Assembly (NCBI GenBank): GCA_964020085.1
Contig: OZ026600.1
Location: 15,370,823-15,434,822, forward strand
DNA from: Micromussa lordhowensis
Lineage: Eukaryota; Cnidaria; Anthozoa; Scleractinia; Lobophylliidae
DNA length: 64,000 nucleotides
Reading direction: 5' to 3'
Position 1 is the stretch's first letter; every line of letters begins with the position of its first letter. The position numbers and the translations under genes were made by a program. Positions 23,788 to 35,842 of this stretch are shown piece by piece. The notes under the pieces were generated by a model. That model had not been told where the DNA came from, did no database searches, and saw only the letters and a program-made list of their open reading frames with translations.

Positions 23788-25040
23788 TTGTACGGCACTA
23801 TATTGAGACTCCACTCTACTGCAACTGTAGTATACGCAAACACTTTCGCTTCATTCACTTCTAGTACATTTAAGCAACCTCTGCGCAAATCTACCCAAAC
23901 GCTAAATTACCTTTCATCTCCACGCCACCCTACTACAACTTTAGGCAAGTTAACTTTACCAAGCTCTACAATCCCATAAAGGCCTGTTAAGCTCAAGGCA
24001 ACTCAACACCATTATATACAGCTTTTTTGGACTGCTCTCACCTACACTAAACTTTTCCCTACTCTACTATAACAGCTCAACCCACCTGCAATCTACCAAT
24101 ATAACTATACTCAATAATCACAACTGAACTAATCTTTACCCGACGAAGACAACTACATTCTACCATTACAACTCGACTCGTATCGACTTTACTCTACCCC
24201 ACTAACACAACTACACTCTACGATTACAACGCAAATCAAGTCATATCGACTGTACTCTACTCCACCAAGAGAGCAGCACTCTATTATTTAAAACTCCACT
24301 CACCTTATTCCACTCAATGAAAACAACTATACCCTAGTTAACCTCTATCACCACTAGACTCTACCATTACAACTTACTTCACAGCTACTCCACTGCACCC
24401 GAGCAAGACAACTACACCCTACCATTAGGACCCAACTCACCTCGACTCCACTCGACCCCAGCAACACAACTAGACTCTACAACTACAACGCAACTCACCT
24501 CAAGTCTACTCGACTCCACCATGAAAACTATACTCTACCATTACAACTCAACGCACCTCGACTCCACTCTACTCTACCTCAGCCATACAACAAGACTGTA
24601 CAATTACAACGCAACTCACCTCAAGTCTACTCTACTCCACCATCCCAACTATACTCTACCATTACAACTCAAGGCACCTTTACTCCACTCTACTCGACCT
24701 CAGCAACACAACTACACTGTACCATTACAACGCAACTCACCTCTACTCTACTCGACTCCATCATTATAACTATACTTTACCATTACAACTCAACTCACCT
24801 CGACTCCACTCGACTTAAGCAACACAACTAGACTGTACCATTACAACGCAACTCACCTCGACTCAACTCGACTCCATCATGATAACTATACTCTACAATT
24901 ACAACTCAACTCGCCTCGACTCGACTCGACTCGACTTCAGCAACACAACTAGACTGTACCATTACAACGCAACTCACCTCGACTCGACTCGACTCCACCC
25001 GACTCCACCAACAACGTAACTACATGCTCTACCTTCACCA
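23788..25040. repeat. Degenerate satellite-like tandem array
   Basis: About 1.25 kb of diverged repeats built on words such as CTACCATTACAACTCAACTC, ACCTCGACTCCACTCGAC and AGCAACACAACTAGACT. The clearest period is 118-122 bp (CAACTCACCTC at about 24490, 24612, 24730 and 24850), made of two related halves near 60 bp. The plus strand is almost free of G. Left units are more diverged than right ones. Not coding. Confidence 0.8.
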
Positions 25041-25559
25041 CTTAACCCACTTTAGCCCAATAAACCATAAACCCCAAATGTATTCCTTTCATTCTGAATT
25101 TTGTTGTAACAATTTTCAACAGGCGCTGTATCTTCGTTGAAGAGCAATTGTGATTATCATCTTGGTACCCTAAACTGAAAATTGGTCAGGAGCCTTAGAT
25201 TACGCAGTCAGCAGTCAGGACCTTACTGTATCTTCAGCTTGTCAATCAATATCTACTATTCTGCATGCACTCTTGTAACTTACCGTACTTTGTAAAGTAA
25301 ACGCCTCCTAAGTTTAATTAAAAAATTTGTCAGTATTTACCCCTTTTTTTCGAGGCAGTCTTTTAAGCGCGAAAATACTTTTTATATATATTTATTACAA
25401 ACTGGATCATCGTACAATGCAATTCCAGCGTTTTAATTGGCTTAGGGGCCATGGTATATTATACCATACCCGAGAAATAGCGTCCATTAAATTGGCTTCT
25501 AGTTGTTGTAGTAAAGCGAAATCTGAAAGATCTAGCAATATTTGTTTATGATTTTAGTA
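25041..25559. other. No gene seen
   Basis: AT-rich spacer between the satellite and a fold-back element. Confidence 0.4.
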
Positions 25560-25562
25560 AAA

Positions 25563-25594
<32 letters not shown>

Positions 25595-25676
25595 TTGATT
25601 ATAGCCAAGTCGGCCTTAAGCGCCTCGCAGGCTATCTATCACCTCATATCCAATGCGCGCTCGTGGAATAATTGTT
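25560..25676. repeat. Fold-back element
   Basis: AACAATTATTCCACTCGCGC at the left is inverted at the right (GCGCTCGTGGAATAATTGTT), with an inner pair GGATATGAG/CTCATATCC. About 117 bp in total. Confidence 0.75.
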
Positions 25677-28270
25677 AAATATCACACTTTTTGTTATTTT
25701 AATTTCTTACATTTGAATAAAGTATGTTTTTTGTTGAAACTCTTCTAGTTCTGTCGCTGTCATAGCCGGGTTTCTATCCCTGAAAAGCCGTGTTTCTATT
25801 CCTTTATCCCTTGCAATTTTAATTTGCAACATATTTGTACCCAGTTCATTTTACAAGATGCTGCTCTTCTTAAATACATTGTATCTCTTTCAATTTTTGG
25901 ATAATAGTAATTACTAACTCCCTTTTTTTGGGGGGGGGGTTTGGGGGGGGGTTTCCTAGAACTGTTAACTCCCCCGCTTGGAGTATGTAGCCTTCAAGTT
26001 GCAAATTGCACTACCCATCCCTATCAGACTGAGCATTTGTGTGGTGTAATTGTCTTTTTGATATCCTGATTTCAATAGTTTGAAACTTAACTTAGAATTC
26101 GATTGATTCAATTCAATTCGCTTTTCTTTCTTGTAAGAACAGACCCTTTACAGACCCAATTGAAATTCCATGTCGGCAATTGCTTATTATTTCACTGCGC
26201 ACGTTTTTCGCTTCATTATCTCGCGCACATGGGCGCGTTAACGTACAAAAAGTAAGAGGTTTCCGTCAAATTCCTTTTTTGCTAAGAACAGTCTTAAGAA
26301 AGTATTTTTTCGAGAATAAAAAAGGTTGTCGAACTTTATTTTTAGGTTAAGATAGTTTCCAACTGGGTGTATTTTTGGTCAAGGCCAGGACTTTAAGCTA
26401 TGTACTGAATTGTCCGAAAAAGTGAAATATTCCTGCAACCTAACACTTTGTTGGGTATATTTTTGTACAAATTTCACTCCTATTCAGGTGTAATCAAGCA
26501 CAATCTACCTATATTTTTCTTAAATTTTCATATCATTAGTGTTAATGACACCAAGTTTCAAAAAGACGACAATTACTTGCAAGACGCTGGCCAATTCACG
26601 AGAGACATTTTACCTTTTTTTTTTCTGGAAGAGTCCCAAAAAGTATTTTCAAAGTTCAAGATAGAGAAGCCGCAATACAGCACAAACACACTCTTTATTT
26701 GTTCTTCCAATGCCTTGCATAAAGAGGCATTAAAAGGCAATCGCCAAATTAAACTTTAGAACTGTTTAATAGCAAATCGATGGTAGCAAATTACAGAGAC
26801 CATTTGTTTGAAATAAGTTTATTTCTTTCAAATATATCCTCGTTGTATCCCAAAAACGTGTATCAATGCACTACTAGTACCAGTACTTATTTAGTATATT
26901 TCACGCTCAATTTCAAATTTGAAGTAAGTACGCTTAGGAGAGTCCTAATTAGGGCAAAACACTATATAGCACACGCGAGATACAGCAATTGTTCATCATC
27001 ACCCTCTGTGGTAAAGAAAAATTATACCATCAAGTATATGCCTAATTAATCGCATTTAACCCCAGCGTAATGTTCGTCACAGAATAATCCCTGAGGACAG
27101 ACACCACTTTGCCATAACTTTCTTAGAACTTTTCAACTACAACAATAGGCAAAGTTTTATATTTTATTAGAAAGACAATATGCTATGTAATTTGGTGTTC
27201 AGTCACTTGCAAAAAGAGCCTTATGTGGACTGCGCATGACGTTACATTAGCGTACTTCACAATTTCTCAGTTATTATATGTGTCAACTGGTTTAATTTTC
27301 CAAGGAACGTGGCAAGTGAACTAATAGAATATCTCGTCAATATTGTACCAAAGACACCAGTTTTATAAATAAAAGTGAAGATTAACTAAACAAGTGAGCT
27401 TTGCAGTCATCTGCTAATTCCCCGAAGATAGCCTTCACGAATACTCTTTAAAATCGAGAAAAAACGTTACAACTTAAGGAGGCTCGAGAGGGTTTTTAGC
27501 TGCACGCGCGCGCGCGCAATCTACACACGCCATAACTAATGTTCTTTGCGTCAGCTGAATCAGTATTAAAATCAGCACACCGGAAGTTAATGCTGTGTAA
27601 AATCGTACGAACCGGAAATAAAATCTGCGGAAAACATTTGTTTTTAGCTCGAAAGTTTGCTCGGTGACCTATCTTGATATTTTGCATGCACGCACCATTC
27701 ATGATGGCATTACAGATATAAAAGTTTCGGGGATAATTATCTAATGGAATTTTCTGTAAGGCATAAATCGCATTTTGTTTAAATATCTTTAATTCTACTA
27801 GATAGATTTTTTCCATACTGTCGGAAAATTTTAATAATTTAGGGAACTTTCCAACAAAGAAATAAAAATGGTAGGTCACCGAATTAGTTTTCTAGATAAT
27901 TTACAAAAACTGAAATTTAGTGTATGTTTTTGTGGACCTTGTGCGTTGCCATGGTAACTGTTATGACGTAACAAGTACCCTTAACGTATAGCCCAGCAAT
28001 AGAGTTGCAAGGAGACATATAGTTTGCCCACACCATTAAAAATCCTTCTTTGCAATCTTCCATCCTTTCACAAACACTGCAGCAAGGAAAAACCCTTTCG
28101 AGCCTCCTTCAACAAGTAAGATGAAAGCCTATATAGCATTGCAATCAAAAGTGGACGGTTGAAGTATACTAATAATGACAAGATATAAAAAAAAGAAATC
28201 ATTAAAAAGTAGCCCGTTCCATTAAAATAATGAATGACAAGATAATACAAACATGTGCAATTTATTCATT
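25677..28270. other. No gene seen; G-run pair and short CG repeat
   Basis: Two runs of nine or ten G at 25930-25951, separated by TTT, could form a G-quadruplex only if further G-tracts join in. A short (CG)n lies near 27504-27518. Frames at 26448, 26780 and 27496 lack any recognisable domain. Confidence 0.4.
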
Positions 28271-28318
28271 TTATTTTTTTTTTGTGTTTTTATAAAATTT
28301 CTTTAGTCCACGCTCCTC
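28271..28318 (-). CDS. Possible terminal exon downstream of the microexon array
   Basis: Follows a TTTCTTTTCAG acceptor on the minus strand. In phase 0 it reads EERGLKKFYKNTKKK and stops at TAA; other phases stop sooner. It lies about 150 bp past the last 27-nt microexon and could be its 3' partner. Very short, so weak on its own. Confidence 0.3.
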   Translation of the reverse strand, partial: EERGLKKFYKNTKKK

Positions 28319-28430
28319 CTGAAAAGAAATTTTTGCGTTAGTTCTATTTTGTGTACATTTTAGTACCTTTAAACCCTTTTTTGCCTCAAGCATTCTTAGT
28401 CTAAGAAAATAATACAGTAGTTTTCAATAA

Positions 28431-29360
28431 CAATACAGTTTGTTGCATTTGCATCAATGTCTACTTACAATTCTACTTCCATTTCTTCTTCCATTCTGTA
28501 AAGAAATGCGGTTTGGCGTCAGTTCTATTTTGCGTTCATTAGAGCACAGTGTTCACTAACAATACAGTTTGTTACATTTGCATCAATTTCTACTTACAAT
28601 TCTAATTCCATTTCTTCTTCCATTCTGTAAAGAAATGCGGTTTGGCGTCAGTTCTATTTTGCGTTCATTAGAGCACAGTGTTCACTAGCAATACAGTTTG
28701 TTACATTTGCATCAATTTCTACTTACAATTCTAATTCCATGTCTTCTTCCATTCTGTAAAGAAATGCGGTTTGGCGTCAGTTCTATTTTGCGTTCATTAG
28801 AGCACAGTGTTCACTAGCAATACAGTTTGTTACATTTGCATCAATTTCTACTTACAATTCTAATTCCATGTCTTCTTCCATTCTGTAAAGAAATGCGGTT
28901 TGGCGTCAGTTCTATTGTGCGTTCATTAGAGCACAGTGGTCACTAGCAATACAGTTTGTTACATTTGCATCAATTTCTACTTACAATTCTAATTCCATGT
29001 CTTCTTCCATTCTGTATAGAAATGCGGTTTGGCGTCAGTTCTATTTTGCGTTCATTAGAGCACAGTGTTCACTAGCAATACAGTTTGTTACATTTGCATC
29101 AATTTCTACTTACAATTCTAATTCCATGTCTTCTTCCATTCTGTAAAGAAATGCGGTTTGGCGTCAGTTCTATTTTGCGTTCATTAGAGCACAGTGTTCA
29201 CTAGCAATACAGTTTGTTACATTTGCATCAATTTCTACTTACAATTCTAATTCCATGTCTTCTTCCATTCTGTAAAGAAATGCGGTTTGGCGTCAGTTCT
29301 ATTTTGCGTTCATTAGAGCACAGTGTTCACTAGCAATACAGTTTGTTACATTTGTATCAA
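28431..29360 (-). repeat. 129-bp tandem array, each unit a candidate 27-nt microexon
   Basis: Seven full units plus a partial eighth, exact period 129 bp (starts at 28431, 28560, 28689, 28818, 28947, 29076, 29205 and 29334). On the minus strand every unit has TTTCTTTACAG, then a 27-nt block, then GTAAGTAG. The blocks lie at 28469-28495, 28598-28624, 28727-28753, 28856-28882, 28985-29011, 29114-29140 and 29243-29269. The block is a multiple of three and is open in two phases: MEEDMELEL-type acidic or NGRRHGIRI-type basic. The leftmost block differs by D to E and L to V in the acidic reading, a conservative pattern that slightly favours that phase. Units are almost identical, so amplification is recent. 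Confidence 0.85.
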
Positions 29361-29644
29361 TGTCTACTACTTGTTAGGCGGGGTAATGTTTGGACGATGA
29401 TTGAAGAGATGTTGTTTGTGTTTCCCATTGAACTTGGAAGAGTGAGTAAAAATCCTTGCACGGCATTTTAAACAACCGGACGGTTTTTCCTTCGGCAAGC
29501 TGGTGTAAATTAGATTCAAATCTGATTGTTTCTGGAGGTTTTTGTACAGTCAAACTAATTGAAGCGTACCCCCCAATATTTGAACTTGAACCCGCTAGCC
29601 TTTTCTTGAATGCAATAATGATTTGATTATTAGAAAAAACATTG
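29361..29644 (-). other. Region upstream of the microexon array
   Basis: Minus-strand frame of about 96 codons (FKKRLAGSSSNIGGYASISL, then VQKPPETIRFESNLHQLA). It ends in TAA beside a GTAGTAGAC sequence that occupies the place of the microexon donor in the partial eighth unit. It may be an upstream exon of the same transcript, but phase is not resolved. Confidence 0.25.
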
Positions 29645-29815
29645 AACTCGCTCGTTCGATCCAAGAATAAGGCTAACGGGTTCCGTTTTAGAAAAATTCA
29701 TTCATTATCGCATTCTAGAAAAGACTAGTAGGTTTGAAACCTACTAGTCGCAACAGTGTGATTGATTTCTCGTAAACGGAACCTGTTAGCCGTATTCTTG
29801 GGTCCAGCGAGCAAC
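29645..29815. repeat. Fold-back element
   Basis: CCAAGAATAAGGCTAACGGG at 29661 is inverted near 29800 (with CGGCTAACAGG variants). An inner 13-bp-arm palindrome centred at 29736 (GACTAGTAGGTTT and its inverse) adds a second hairpin. Noncoding. Confidence 0.75.
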
Positions 29816-29922
29816 ATTGGCTTTGATACAGTACGGTTCTTTTTACTTTATCCTGTTAGATAGCTGAAGAGCTTTTCCTGCGCTCGTTTAATGACTTCCT
29901 CTGGAACACATAGCATTTAGGC

Positions 29923-30189
29923 CTAGTGTACTATTTTAGAAATCTCTAATGCTTTAACCAATAACGTTCCTCCCATCAGGCTGAGGTCCCGAGACAGCCA
30001 AACATTAAGTTTTGTTTCCATTTTTTGAATTGTTATGAAAAAGTTATGGTCGTTATTGTTGTTACGATTGTACGAAATATAGATCCCCATTGTTTTAGTT
30101 GGTTCATTGGTTATGTCTATTGCTAAGGGTCTAGTTTTATTCTTCTTCTGCGATCTAATCCATATAGCTTTGGTCTTCTTTTTCTTCAA
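29923..30189 (-). pseudogene. LINE reverse-transcriptase fragment
   Basis: Minus-strand peptide KTKAIWIRSQKKNKTRPLAI, then EPTKTMGIYISYN, FFITIQKMETKLNVWLSRDL and LMGGTLLVKALEISKIVH. This order (KT..WIGS, P.K.LGI..SY, I.K....LN.W..RDL.L.GR..L.K) is the segment just after the YADD box of LINE reverse transcriptases. Only about 89 residues remain, bounded by interstitial telomere repeats, so this is a truncated dead copy. Confidence 0.6.
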
Positions 30190-30198
30190 TTTGTTAAC

Positions 30199-30230
30199 AT
30201 TAGGGTTAGGGTTTAGGGTTAGGGTTAGGA
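30199..30230. repeat. Interstitial telomeric repeats (TTAGGG)n
   Basis: Five TTAGGG-type units, one with an extra T, directly next to the LINE fragment. TTAGGG is the metazoan telomere unit. The short tract is internal, so it marks break repair or an insertion, not a chromosome end. Confidence 0.85.
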
Positions 30231-32802
30231 AAAGGCCATGTACGAACCTATTACACTAAAATTTGTTATGGAATGTCCTGATCACTAAAATTCTGCTTCA
30301 ATGAAAACATTAACTCTACAGTTATCGCCGATTGTGTACTGTATTAGCTTGCAAAGTATACTCTCATCACATTGTTCATAGACCAATCGTATTTTCTTAA
30401 CATAACTCATCTACTTCATCTCCTTACATCACAAAAAACTGGCCCGACACAGAATGATGATGTACAAACCTCTTTTCACTTCGTATAATCCACCATTCAA
30501 AACCTGCAGAATCAACAATAGGAGCTTTATCAGAGAGTCTTCATGGAATACAATAAAGGATATGAATTTTAAATGGAGATTGTCAAACTGCTACTAGGAA
30601 TCAAAAGCCGAAATGGATGTGATATATTCTTTTCAATTAGGACACTACAGAAGAACTTACCGCGCTATATCCGAGCTTGACTGAGGCGCCGAACGCCGCG
30701 TGCAGATTTAATACACCGATCTTTCCCACGAGAAATCCGTCAATTTGAAGATTACCGTGCATCGGCCCCTCCCACAATTGCTTTGAAGAAGTTTCTCATT
30801 TAAGACTACCGTGAACCTGCAATTCAGAAAGTTAGTTCATTTTTCGTCTCCCTATTGGGCCCTTACAACTTAAAGCACAAGGTTATTAAATCAACCTAGA
30901 ATCGTACGTTACTGATGATTTCCGAAACCAGTGGCATGGCTAGGCTTTACCGTGAATAATCTGAGATTACAGTTTTTTGTCTGCTGTTATTTCCATGGAA
31001 CTCATCTCCAATGCATATAGCATCCTTCAGAGACAATCTTTCCTAAATGTTACTAATTACACCAAATTAAAAAAAAAAAAATAATTGTATAAAATTTAAA
31101 AACAATCTATCTTGCGGCTAAAAATTGTCAAAATTAGCAGCCTTTAATGACAGCCAGAGAAAAAAATGGAAATTTACTTGGGCAAGATAACCTCTTCTGT
31201 AACTTGTTTTTTATCATATTGAAAAAGAAAAAGCTAATAAGCATTTACTTTCTACACACAAGTATATTTACACTACCACAAAACTAGTTTCGTCTGAAGA
31301 CCTCGTCAGGTGCTATGTAAACTTGTTGTTTACATAGCACTTTATCAGTAAGACTGCGTAAGTGACAGTTTAAAATGTTTCCAGCTATTTAGTATCTCAC
31401 GTGACATGTCGTGTGATTTGCATTCCATCGCAGTGCCGCCTTCACCAAATCCACGGAATGGTAAACTCACAGCAACTGTACCTTTTTGGGGTCTCAATTG
31501 AAGACATACAGGTAAGTTTTGATACCACTGAGTCCAAATCACAACCATAGGGGTTAGCGTGTAATTTTAGCATCGATTAGCTTGGCCTTGTACGTTGCCT
31601 AGAATTGTCTACGCGAAGCGTCCCTTCTGTACTTGTTATTTTTAGCGCACACATCGCAGATACATTAATTTAACATTGCCTTTCCAACTTATTCACTCTT
31701 ACTTTTTGTGAAGACAGTTTACTCAATCAAGCTAGCTAGTTATTTTACTATGTGTCGTAAGCTGCGTGGTTTGTGTCAAGAATGTCAGCATGAACAGTTC
31801 TTCGTCTGTCATAGATTATGAACCTTCTGTGTAAATTAGTTTGCGCTTTTGTTATTAGTACTTCAATCCATTCCCCAACCCTATCGACCACTACATCTGT
31901 GGTTTGTTTTATAGCGCTCTAAGGCTCCCAGGTAAAGTGCGTTGCAAGAATTTGACAGGAAGAATTTCGTGAATTTGTAAGGCCGCTCCTATCCAGTTTG
32001 ATTTCATCCTAGTCCAAACGTTAAAATATCACTCTTATATCACTTTTGCTCCCATCTTCGCTGATTACTCGTTGTTCCTGATTTGTTATGTGATGTGTTT
32101 TGACGAATATTTCTTGAATTCATGGTGACTGTAATGGAAAGGACATTAATGAGCGATTTTTTACTGAAGCCGAGTTGAAACTCTGTTGGGTGCTAACGAT
32201 GAAGCCTCGATTGTATTGTTGTACATGCTTTCAACCTAGCTAGCGCTAGCGCTTATCTCAACTAAAGAGACATGATTTCTGCTCACAGGTTGTTTCAAGA
32301 AATACAATGAGGACAAGGCAGATTCGCGATCAGTTAGGGAAAAAAATAAGTAACTACTTTCATTGTCCACATTCTGCTGTGACTCTGAAATATTACTCCT
32401 TTACAATCGTTTTAGATCGGAAATCCTACATGCCTACTTTGGACATTCCTTCTAGCATGGAGAAAAAACTAACCATCGCGAACCTGTCGTAATTGCAGGC
32501 CGCAATCCACACTGTTGCTGCGTCTCGCTATAACAGAGAGAAGAATTCAAACCTCATTCGGATTTATTATTACAAAAACCTTGCTTGTATTCTCTTCAAT
32601 AAACGCACAGGCAGTCAGGCTCTCATTAATTTCTGAAATTCGTACGAACACTAAGAATCTAGCCGAAGAGGCGATAGCGTATTGAAGGAATAGTCAGTGT
32701 ATTTATTCCAATAGAAATTTTCTATTCCTATCGTGTTGTTTCATTTCTTGAATTATTAACAAGTAGTGACTGGGTTAATTGAGCCTCCCAGCAAATATGT
32801 GA
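30231..32802. other. No gene seen
   Basis: AT-rich DNA left of the large nested element. Short frames at 31345 and 32307 have no recognisable motif. The last 25 bp or so (AATTGAGCCTCCCAGCAAAT) resemble the 806-bp repeat found right of the element. Confidence 0.4.
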
Positions 32803-33200
32803 CCTCTCACGCGAAAACGTTCCGAACGGTAGCCGTTCGAACGCTGAACGGAACGGCAAGCGAACGGGTGACGAACGGCTAGGCAAAGCCATTTGAAACG
32901 GGTACCGGGAACGGATGAACGGCTAATTAAAATTTTCGAACGGATGAGGTTGAACGGATGAACGGCTAACGAAAATTTTCAAACGGATGAGGTCGAACGG
33001 ATGAACGGCTAACGAAAATTTTCGAACGGATGAGGTCGAACGGATGAACGGCTAACGAAAATTTTCGAATGGATGAGGTCGAACGGATGAACGGATAATG
33101 AAAATTTTCGAACGGATGATGTCGAATGGATAAACGACCCATTGAAATTTTCGAACGGATGAACGGCTAATGAAAATTTTTCGAACGGATAAGGTCGTTT
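32803..33200. repeat. Left subterminal array of CGAACGG motifs
   Basis: After the inverted terminus come repeats of CGAACGGATGAACGGCTAA plus CGAAAATTTT, with a period near 50 bp from about 32920 to 33185. Subterminal arrays like this usually bind the transposase (general knowledge of DNA transposons). Confidence 0.8.
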
Positions 33201-34081
33201 AGATGATCACGCATCGGTCAGTTAAGCTCGAATGACTTGCTCACCCGTTTGGTAAAAACATCCATGGAACAGCAATCCATTCAAACAACTTGAGTAAACC
33301 GTTGAACGACTTTGATCCATTCAGGAAAAAAAGAATCAAGGCATACGAGCGAAGACGACTTTCGTTCAAAGGTCACACTGAACCGCTGCGTGTAAACAAA
33401 TGACATTGTAAATATTATTAATTTTCTTTAAAAACTTATTACAGGAGAAGAAAATCCATTTCAAACAAGCTCATTTCACGCCGCTACCACACCGTGGGTC
33501 TGGGATTCCAGGACACATCGTAATAACAATTTGTAAACAGTGAAATTTCTTCCATGTTGCCGCTAAACGCAGTATCTAATTCAGAACCAAGCAACGAAAC
33601 TGTACTGGGTTCGCCAACAACAAACGCCAGCAACGGCTGAAGAGCTGGAGAAAATTAACCGATGAGTTCGTATGGCTGGCAACGTTTATATTATTATCGA
33701 TCACTATTTTCAGTGAAGCGAATAATATCATCCAGCGAGCGTTTGCCACGTTCATTTCCTTAATTAAACATAATGTCACGTAAATATTTCGACAATGATT
33801 TAAAGCATTTAAATACATTTTGCTGTCAGAATGCTGCCTCTGAGTAGAGTACCCTTCTCTTTAATTTATCTTTCCTCTTTGATTATCTCAGTAAGAACGA
33901 AATAATCAGTACACAAACGAGCGCATCTCAATATTTGTCGGCCGCGTTGATTTGCATAATTTTGACACGTTTAAACTGTCATATCCAATGAAAAATGCGT
34001 TTCCTTGGTAACTGCTGACAGCTGCTGTCACTTCGTAGCCATTTCACACAATGACCTGCTAGCAGGGAACACGATCACAAA
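33201..34081. other. 5' region of the DUF7869-like gene
   Basis: Noncoding DNA between the left array and the ORF start. No obvious TATA box or intron identified. Confidence 0.4.
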
Positions 34082-35842
34082 ATGGAGAATTCGGCGAGAG
34101 AAGATATGGATTGCGATCACACCGAAAATGTTTCAAGTATCGTTGCCAAACTGAAAAAGTTTTTACAAGTTGGGTGCGGATGTCATCAAGGGTTGAAAGG
34201 TGGCCAGTGTTCAGATACCTTCAAAGTGGAAACAGTTATTAGCAACCTATACGACTGCCTGGAACTGTCTCATGCGGAACTGGACTTAGTAATCTTGGCA
34301 AACCTTCAAGCTTTTACGGCGGCTGAAGTAACCGGGGGGAAAAGAAAAAGAATTCCAGCTTACAGCTTTCTCTATCAGTGTCATCCCATTTGCAAAGAAA
34401 TGTTTCTGCACGTGTACGGCATCAGTAAGTCCCGATTTCAAAGGCTCTTGGAACATTATCAAAACCATGGCATTTCTCTGCGAGTACACGGGAACAGTAA
34501 GAGGCTTCCACACAACACTCTGCCACAGGCCGTTGCAGAAGATGTAAAAAACTTCCTAAGCAATTATGCTGAAGAGAATGCTGTACTACTTCCTGGGAGA
34601 ATCCCTGGTTTTAAAAACGAGGACATTGTGCTACTCTCGTCGAGTGAGACCAAAATGCATGTCTGGAACTGCTTTAAAAGAGCTTGTGAGGTGGCCAGCA
34701 AGAGGATCGTGAGCTACACGAAATTTATCGAGTTATGGAAACAATTCCATCCAAACCTCGTCGTGGCGAAGCCGATGACTGACTTGTCTTTCACCTGCCA
34801 ACAGAACACTTCTAAACTTCTTCGAGCAGCCAATCTTCCAGAGGCAGAAAAGTCAGAATGTGTTCACGCCCAGCAGTACCACTTAAATTCAGTGCAGACC
34901 GAGAGAGAACTTTACCGGAAGGCGTGCGATGAGGCTAAACGCAGTTTTAAAGCATTAGAGGACAGCGTAGACATTGATGAGCGCCATGACCCATGCTCAC
35001 TTGAAACAACAATGCACTACTCGTTCGACTTTGCCCAACAAGTTCATTATCCGAGTAATCCGATGCAACCGGGGCCAATATACTTTAAAACACCACGTAA
35101 ATGTGCCATCTTTGGTATTATGTGCGAGGCGATCCCGCAGCAAGTTAACTACCTGATTGACGAGGCCAGCGATGTAGGGAAGGGGGCGAACAGTACGATA
35201 AGTTTCCTGCATCATTTCTTCGAGCATCACGGACTTGGAGAAACTTCCGTTCATCTTCACGCTGATAACTGTTCAGGGCAAAATAAAAACAATTATTTTG
35301 TCTGGTACTTAGCTTGGAGGACAATTCTCCAACTCCATCTTTCAGTTACATATTCTTTTTTGATTGCTGGACATACGAAGTTTGCCCCTGATCGATGTTT
35401 TGGCATCATAAAGAAATTGTACAAGCAAAACTACATCTCGTCAATTTACGAATTTGCTAACATGGTGGAATCGTCGAGTACAGGGGTCAACAAGGCACAA
35501 CTTGTTGGAACACATGACGGAACAGTTATTGTTCCAGTGTATGACTGGTGTTCATATCTTGAACAGTACTTTAAAAGGCTGCCAAACATCAAAAGCTACC
35601 ACCACCTTCGATTTAACAAAGATGAACCTGGTAGAATTTACTTCAAAGAGAGTGACCTGTCTCCCGAACAGTCGCTGATGCTTCTGAAGAATCCCGCAAT
35701 CCTTCCTCCGGCCTCGCGTCTTCCAGCCAGAGTGAATCCAACAGGGTTGAGCCAAGATCGCAAACAGTATCTTTTCCGTGAGATCAGGCAGTTTTGCAAG
35801 CCAGGCACAGAAGAACTGGTTGCACCAGCTCCTCAGGAATAA
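34082..35842 (+). CDS. DUF7869-like protein, putative transposase of the outer element
   Basis: Single intact ORF of 586 residues, start AAAATGG. N-terminal Cys/His cluster C32-G-C34-H35...C43 (GCGCHQGLKGGQC), then FLHVYGISKSRFQRLLEHYQ, a helix-turn-helix-like part. The core has YSFDFAQQVHYP, then HLHADNCSGQNKNNYFVWYL (Asp about 395) and GHTKFAPDRCFGIIKKLYKQ (His about 431, Asp about 437). This H.DN..GQNKNN / GHTK..PD..FG pattern is that of DUF7869 proteins, common in cnidarian and arthropod genomes. An RNase-H-like DDE role is my inference, based on acidic residues in strand-like contexts and on its place inside inverted termini. Neighbour: the BEN gene downstream on the other strand. No frameshifts, so recent or constrained. 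C-terminus Pro/Ala rich. Confidence 0.75.
   Translation: MENSAREDMDCDHTENVSSIVAKLKKFLQVGCGCHQGLKGGQCSDTFKVETVISNLYDCLELSHAELDLVILANLQAFTAAEVTGGKRKRIPAYSFLYQCHPICKEMFLHVYGISKSRFQRLLEHYQNHGISLRVHGNSKRLPHNTLPQAVAEDVKNFLSNYAEENAVLLPGRIPGFKNEDIVLLSSSETKMHVWNCFKRACEVASKRIVSYTKFIELWKQFHPNLVVAKPMTDLSFTCQQNTSKLLRAANLPEAEKSECVHAQQYHLNSVQTERELYRKACDEAKRSFKALEDSVDIDERHDPCSLETTMHYSFDFAQQVHYPSNPMQPGPIYFKTPRKCAIFGIMCEAIPQQVNYLIDEASDVGKGANSTISFLHHFFEHHGLGETSVHLHADNCSGQNKNNYFVWYLAWRTILQLHLSVTYSFLIAGHTKFAPDRCFGIIKKLYKQNYISSIYEFANMVESSSTGVNKAQLVGTHDGTVIVPVYDWCSYLEQYFKRLPNIKSYHHLRFNKDEPGRIYFKESDLSPEQSLMLLKNPAILPPASRLPARVNPTGLSQDRKQYLFREIRQFCKPGTEELVAPAPQE

Noticed and set aside
25930..25951. G-quadruplex
   Set aside because: Only two G-tracts are close together, so a stable four-tract structure is not evident.
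26448..27049. Plus-strand frames of 89-103 codons
   Set aside because: Composition (Phe, Asn, Lys, Ile) follows AT-rich background; no motif.
28431..29360. CRISPR-like regular array
   Set aside because: Whole 129-bp units are repeated with no unique spacers, and the window is eukaryotic.
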